From Clostridiales bacterium (GTDB lineage: Bacteria > Bacillota > Clostridia > Christensenellales > Aristaeellaceae): a DNA stretch of 64,000 nucleotides. Both the position numbers and the translations under genes were made by a program. The DNA lies in assembly GCA_004556395.1 (NCBI GenBank), contig SFHK01000005.1:1-64000 (forward strand). The letters are read 5' to 3'. Below the pieces are notes generated by a model. That model ran no database searches. It was not told the DNA's origin and saw nothing but the letters and a program-made list of their open reading frames with translations. This document shows positions 60,105 to 64,000 of this stretch, piece after piece. Within the stretch, counting starts at the first letter, position 1; each line of letters opens with the position of its first letter.

Positions 60105-61169
60105 ATGAAACGCACAATTTCAATTCTTCTCGTACTGGTTATGCTTCTGGGTATCTGCCCTGCGGCGTTGGCCGACTGGGGCGACGACGGCTGGGATGAT
60201 TCCAGCAGCTGGGGCGACACGCCCTCTACCGGCTCCTCCACCACGGTGGAAGCCAAAACAAAGCTTTCCTCGGCCTCCAATGCGCAGCTTCGCAACATCG
60301 AGCTCGCGGCCGACGCAATTTCCGGCACGCGCGTATCCTACGGCAGCAATTTCAGCTTTAACGACGTCGTTGGCGAGCGCTCGGCCAACAACGGCTATCG
60401 CATGGCGATCAACGGCCGCGGCGTAAGCGTTCGCGGCGGCGGCGTGGGACAGGTCGCGACCACCCTGTACCTCGCGCTCAAGAAGCTGAAGGGCATCAGC
60501 TACGTCGAGCTGCAGACCTATGGCGACAGGTTCACGGGCAGCTACGTCGCTTCCGGCAACAACGCCGTCGTGACCGACTATGCCAACGGACAGGACTTCA
60601 TCTTCCGCAACAAGGCAGGCAACATGACCATCGAAATGTGGACCAGCCGCAGCTATCTCTACTGCCAGATCACCGTTTCCAAGTCCTCCTCGTCCGGCGG
60701 CGACACGGCCAACGGCAAGGTCGGCTCCGCGTCGATCAAGCTTTCCGGCACCAACACGCTGAAGAACAACGTCCGTCTGGCGGCCGAAAGCATCAACGGC
60801 GTCACGCTGTCCTCGTGGGATGAGTTCTCCTTCAACCAGCTCGTCGGCCCCCGCACCGAAAACCACGGCTATGGCGCGGCCATCAACGGACGCGGCGTGC
60901 GCGTGATCGGCGGCGGCGTAGCGCAGGTTGCCAGCGTAATTTACATGGCCGTGAAGGATCTGAACAACGTGGTCATTACCGAGTCCCGCACCTACGGCAG
61001 GGATTACAACCAGTCCTACGTATCCAACGCGGACAACGCCATCGTGACCGACTACAATAACGACATCGACTTCTGCTTCCGCTATCGCGGCTACGGCAAG
61101 CTGAAGATCGTCGTCACCGTAAACAAGAGCGGCACGCTGCTGACCTGCAACGTGTACGAAAACAAGTAA
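60105..61169 (+). CDS. VanW-like exported protein with two tandem domains
   Basis: A 354-residue exported protein. Signal peptide RTISILLVLVMLLGICPAALA, a short acidic/Trp-rich linker, then two copies of a VanW-type domain: first copy NFSFNDVVGERSANNGYRMA with GRGVSVRGGGVGQVATTLY; second copy EFSFNQLVGPRTENHGYGAA with GRGVRVIGGGVAQVASVIY. VanW is of unknown function but linked with cell envelope and glycopeptide clusters. The ATG at 60105 has GGAGG eight bases upstream. The candidate ECF promoter fits a role in envelope stress. Confidence 0.88.
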   Translation: MKRTISILLVLVMLLGICPAALADWGDDGWDDSSSWGDTPSTGSSTTVEAKTKLSSASNAQLRNIELAADAISGTRVSYGSNFSFNDVVGERSANNGYRMAINGRGVSVRGGGVGQVATTLYLALKKLKGISYVELQTYGDRFTGSYVASGNNAVVTDYANGQDFIFRNKAGNMTIEMWTSRSYLYCQITVSKSSSSGGDTANGKVGSASIKLSGTNTLKNNVRLAAESINGVTLSSWDEFSFNQLVGPRTENHGYGAAINGRGVRVIGGGVAQVASVIYMAVKDLNNVVITESRTYGRDYNQSYVSNADNAIVTDYNNDIDFCFRYRGYGKLKIVVTVNKSGTLLTCNVYENK

Positions 61170-61176
61170 TCCTTAA

Positions 61177-61210
61177 AAAAAACAGTCGGGGCATTTGCTC
61201 CGGCTGTTTT
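61177..61210 (+). terminator. Terminator of the VanW gene
   Basis: AAAACAG and CGGGGC pair with GCTCCG and CTGTTTT around ATTT (one bulge on each side). Confidence 0.85.
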
Positions 61211-61218
61211 CATGATTA

Positions 61219-61252
61219 AAAGCGCCCGTTTCCACTTGGAAGCAGGCGCTTT
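61219..61252 (-). terminator. Terminator of the Gfo/Idh/MocA gene
   Basis: AAAGCGCC and TTCC pair with GGAA and GGCGCTTT; on the minus strand TTTT follows. Confidence 0.8.
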
Positions 61253-61264
61253 GCGTGTACAGGC

Positions 61265-62323
61265 TTATTCCGCCAGTGTGATTTCCTTATGCTCGGCGGA
61301 GGAATCATAAATCGCCTGCATCATCTTCGCGGTAACGATAACCGTGTCGATGTGGGACGGCAGCTTCTCGCCGGTCTTGATGCAGTCGATGAAGGCGTTG
61401 ATTTCGTTCTCGAAATGGTTGCGCTGCTTGAACTCGGGCTTGTACTCGATCAGCGCGCCATGCTCGGCGGTATACACCTTGAAGTCCGCGCCATACTGCA
61501 GGCGGATGCCGGCCTTATCGCCCATGAAGTCAATATAGGTTTCCGACTCACCGATATTCTGCGCCCACGCGCCGTTCACGGTGATCGTCGGGCCCGCGGT
61601 GCGGATCAGAGCGGTCACGGAGTCGTCCACGTCGTAGGTGCCGTTCAGATTCTTGGTGTTCTCCGCCCACATGTTCTTATAGGCGTAGTTCTTCATGTCC
61701 TTGCCCAGCTTGCAGAACGCTTCGCCGGTGACGGTTTTCGGCGTGGGATCGCCGCAGCAGTACATCACGATGTCCAGGTAGTGCACGCCCCAGTCGATCA
61801 GCGCGCCGCCGCCCGCGATGGCCTTGGTCGTGAACGCGCCGCCCAATCCGGGGATGGAACGATGCGCGCGGAAGGACACGTATACGTGGAACACCTCGCC
61901 CAGCTTGCCTTCGTCGATGAACTGCTTGATCAGGTTCACGCTGTCGTTGAAGCGATTGACGACGCCGATGTTGAGCACCTTGCCGGTCTCATGCTGAACC
62001 TTCTGCATCTCCAGCGCTTCCGCGTAGGTACGGGCGGCGGGCTTTTCACACAGCACGTTCTTTCCGGCGCGCAGCGCGTCGATCGCAATGACGGGATGCA
62101 TGTTGTTGGGCGTGCAGACGGAAACGGCCTCGATCTCGGGATCGTTCAGCGCCACATGATAATCGGTGATGGCGGTGCCGCAGCCATAGGTTTCCACGGC
62201 CTTTTCGGCGCGCTCAGGAATAATATCGCAGAAATACTTGATCTCCGCCTCCGGATTCTTCATATAAGCGGGAATATGCGCCGCGTTTGCAATGGTACCG
62301 CAACCGATGATGGCAACCTTCAT
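61265..62323 (-). CDS. Gfo/Idh/MocA family oxidoreductase
   Basis: A 352-residue NAD(P)-dependent dehydrogenase. Rossmann motif VAIIGCGTIANAAHIPAY at the N terminus; VCTPNNMHPVIAIDALRAGKNVLCEKP contains the EKP signature; the C-terminal domain has GGALIDWGVHYLDIVMY with the catalytic His region. Members oxidise or reduce sugars and inositols; the substrate is unknown. A TATAAT box (complement of 62398-62403) lies about 75 bases upstream, but without a convincing -35; an inverted repeat TCTCA-N9-TGAGA follows it. Confidence 0.92.
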   Translation of the reverse strand: MKVAIIGCGTIANAAHIPAYMKNPEAEIKYFCDIIPERAEKAVETYGCGTAITDYHVALNDPEIEAVSVCTPNNMHPVIAIDALRAGKNVLCEKPAARTYAEALEMQKVQHETGKVLNIGVVNRFNDSVNLIKQFIDEGKLGEVFHVYVSFRAHRSIPGLGGAFTTKAIAGGGALIDWGVHYLDIVMYCCGDPTPKTVTGEAFCKLGKDMKNYAYKNMWAENTKNLNGTYDVDDSVTALIRTAGPTITVNGAWAQNIGESETYIDFMGDKAGIRLQYGADFKVYTAEHGALIEYKPEFKQRNHFENEINAFIDCIKTGEKLPSHIDTVIVTAKMMQAIYDSSAEHKEITLAE

Positions 62324-62458
62324 TTCAATTCACCCTCCGCATTGTTAATTGTCGTTCCGTCTCATGTTCGAAGTGAGAACATTTTCCGGTCATTTCTATT
62401 ATAAACCATGCACGCTGGAAAAGATTTTCAATCATGTTAAATACTTTTATCAATTTGA

Positions 62459-63313
62459 CTATTTCTCATGCAGTGCTTCCGCCAGACGTTCAAAATCCGC
62501 CAGCGTCAGCGTTTCTCCGCGCACGCGCTCGTCGAGTCCCGCCGCTTCCAGCGCGCGAAGCGCGTCCGTCCGCGAAAGGCTCAGCCCGGCGGTCAGATTA
62601 TTGGCCAGCGTCTTGCGCCGCATGCGGAAGGCGACCTGAATCAGGTTCAAAAACGCTTCCTCTCGTTCCGCGGGCACCGCGCGCGTTTCCCGCATTTCCA
62701 GTCTCAACAGCGCGCTGTCCACATGGGGCGGCGGCGTAAACAGGGACGCAGGCGCTTCCATCACCATGGACGGCTCGGCAAAATAGCGCACCGTCGCTGC
62801 CGTCGCGCACCAGTTCTTGTCGCCTGGCTGCGACAGCATCCGCTCCGCGGCCTCCTTCTGCACCATCACGGTAATCCTCTCGGGAGACAGCCGCACGGCG
62901 CGCATCAGGAAATCCGCCGTAATGTAGTACGGTAGGTTGGCGACGATGGAAAACGGCGCGTTTTCGCCAAACGCTTCCGCCGTCAGCGCCTTCAGATCCG
63001 CCTTCATGCAGTCGGCAATCACAATGCGCACGCTTCGCTCGCCCAGCACGTCGCGAAGCACCGGCTCTACGGCGCGATCCAGCTCCACGGCCAGCACATC
63101 CGCACCCGCGTCGGCCATCATCGCCGTAAGCAGACCCGCGCCCGGGCCGATTTCAAGAATATGGTCGCCCGCCTTCGCGCCCGCGCGCGCCACGATCTCG
63201 GCCACCGCGTGATCGCTCAGCAGAAAGTTCTGTCCCAGCGAATGCGTAAAATGAAATCCATGCGCCTCAAGCGCAACGCGCGCCCGCAGCGACAGCGACA
63301 GTTCATCCGGCAT
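62459..63313 (-). CDS. rsmA: 16S rRNA (adenine1518/1519-N6)-dimethyltransferase
   Basis: A 284-residue enzyme (KsgA) that dimethylates two adjacent adenines near the 3' end of 16S rRNA. SLGQNFLLSD, ILEIGPGAGLLTAMM (motif I), VLAVELDR, ADCMKADL, SIVANLPYYIT (motif IV, NLPY) and FTPPPHVDSALLRLE are all present. Length normal. Confidence 0.97.
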   Translation of the reverse strand: MPDELSLSLRARVALEAHGFHFTHSLGQNFLLSDHAVAEIVARAGAKAGDHILEIGPGAGLLTAMMADAGADVLAVELDRAVEPVLRDVLGERSVRIVIADCMKADLKALTAEAFGENAPFSIVANLPYYITADFLMRAVRLSPERITVMVQKEAAERMLSQPGDKNWCATAATVRYFAEPSMVMEAPASLFTPPPHVDSALLRLEMRETRAVPAEREEAFLNLIQVAFRMRRKTLANNLTAGLSLSRTDALRALEAAGLDERVRGETLTLADFERLAEALHEK

Positions 63314-63366
63314 GGTTTTCCTCCCATGGTCTCTTCATTCCAGAAAATCCCTCGAAATACAATAAC

Positions 63367-63389
63367 GGAGGAGGATACATTTCTCCTCC
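63367..63389 (-). terminator. Likely terminator of valS
   Basis: GGAGGAG pairs with CTCCTCC around nine bases; on the minus strand the T-rich stretch TTATTGTATTT follows. Confidence 0.55.
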
Positions 63390-63451
63390 CCCACTTCGTC
63401 AGAAGCGCCGGGCGCAATCGGAATCTGCGCCGAGCTGCTTGTGGGGGTGGT

Positions 63452-63479
63452 GCGGAGGGGGAGCAAGCTCCCCCTCCGC
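63452..63479. repeat. Perfect 13-base palindrome behind valS
   Basis: GCGGAGGGGGAGC, two A, GCTCCCCCTCCGC, directly after the valS stop codon. There is no T run beside it, so it may stabilise the mRNA end, act with the following hairpin, or be a member of a dispersed palindrome family. Confidence 0.7.
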
Positions 63480-63488
63480 CTCCCCGCG

Positions 63489-64000
63489 TCAGCGCAGCGC
63501 CTCGAGCTCGCGGATACGGCCGCGGATGGATTCAGCCAGCGTCTTCTTTTCTTCCAGCTTGGCCTTTTCCTGCTCCACCAGCTGCGCCGGAGCCTTTGCA
63601 AGGAAGCCCTCGTTATGCAGCTTGGCGTCCGCGCGTGCAATTTCGTTCTCGGCGTTCGTCAGATCCTTGTTCATGCGCGCGATTTCCTTGTCCACGTCCA
63701 CCAGCTCTCCCAGCGGGATGAACAGCGAGCAGCCCGCGGTCACGGCGGAAGCGGATTTCTCCGGATTCGGCGCGGAAGCGTCCAGATACTCTACGCCGCT
63801 GGCCGCGGCAAGGCGCATGAAGTAGCCTTCCGCGCCCTTGAACGCGTTCATCAGCTCCGGCGCGGGCTTCAGAATCAGCGTGGCGCGCTTGGAGGCGTTC
63901 ACCTTCATCTCCACGCGCAGGTTGCGCGCGGCGCGGATGACCTCCATCACGGCCTCCATCTGCTTTGCTTCCTCGTCGAAGTCGTATTCCGGCTTCGCTT
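63489..64000 (-). CDS. valS: Valyl-tRNA synthetase, C-terminal part (5' end outside window)
   Basis: The last ~170 residues of ValRS. The frame is open to the right edge: DFDEEAKQMEAVMEVIRAARNLRVEM is typical of the end of the anticodon-binding domain (given here as two parts, DFDEEAKQMEAVME and VIRAARNLRVEM), then SLFIPLGELVDVDKEIARM and the C-terminal tRNA-binding coiled coil (VEQEKAKLEEKKTLAESI). It attaches valine to tRNA-Val, whose charging state is read by the Val T-box at 34.6 kb. Confidence 0.93.
   Translation of the reverse strand, partial: AKPEYDFDEEAKQMEAVMEVIRAARNLRVEMKVNASKRATLILKPAPELMNAFKGAEGYFMRLAAASGVEYLDASAPNPEKSASAVTAGCSLFIPLGELVDVDKEIARMNKDLTNAENEIARADAKLHNEGFLAKAPAQLVEQEKAKLEEKKTLAESIRGRIRELEALR

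Overview
Overall. The window is about 60% GC and reads as a chromosomal segment of an anaerobic Gram-positive bacterium, most likely a high-GC member of the Clostridia. Supporting signs are T-box leaders, a Spo0A-type regulator, an ECF sigma/anti-sigma pair, ferredoxin-dependent 2-oxoacid oxidoreductase genes, VanW, TIGR04086 and DUF4349 proteins, and strong GGAGG ribosome sites. Species cannot be named from the sequence. The first ~750 bases are clearly more AT-rich than the rest. || Layout. 1-4.2 kb: a truncated unknown gene, a GNAT acetyltransferase with a duplicated 3' end, and an ECF sigma / DUF4349 anti-sigma-like / SIMPL operon. 4.2-8.1 kb: tRNA-Leu(CAA), a membrane acyltransferase and a two-component system. 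8.2-14.6 kb: an L,D-transpeptidase, DUF512 radical-SAM, der, plsY and xylB operon. 14.8-22.1 kb: a six-gene operon (DUF624 membrane protein, methyltransferase, hslO, TPR, HEAT-like, Arg-rich membrane protein). 22.1-23.6 kb: a phosphodiesterase and a Spo0A-like regulator that lacks the phosphoacceptor Asp. || 23.7-37.6 kb is the most remarkable part. Three consecutive minus-strand units each start with a strong sigma-A promoter and a T-box riboswitch. Aligning the three leaders places the specifier codons at CUC (Leu), GUC (Val) and AUC (Ile). The Ile and Val units each encode a XRE-cupin-acyl-CoA ligase fusion. The Leu unit encodes an isopropylmalate-synthase-like protein without active-site residues, a TIM-barrel/acyl-CoA ligase fusion, the branched-chain aminotransferase IlvE, a MinD-like ATPase and a four-subunit VOR-type 2-oxoacid:ferredoxin oxidoreductase. 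Read together, this looks like an anabolic route: branched short-chain fatty acid -> acyl-CoA (ligase) -> 2-oxoacid (reductive carboxylation) -> Leu/Val/Ile (IlvE), switched on when the matching tRNA is uncharged. || 37.7-53.8 kb: a phosphotransferase, an amidohydrolase and an SDR gene; a MITE-like element; a sugar ABC importer operon; and a carbohydrate block (FucI, SGNH esterase, GH127, PHP, phosphoesterase/TIM-barrel fusion, a putative alpha/alpha-toroid protein whose 3' end is duplicated twice downstream). 53.8-64 kb: polA-coaE-lytic transglycosylase-solute-binding protein operon, a secreted protein, a VanW protein behind an ECF-type promoter, a Gfo/Idh/MocA oxidoreductase, rsmA, and the 3' end of valS.
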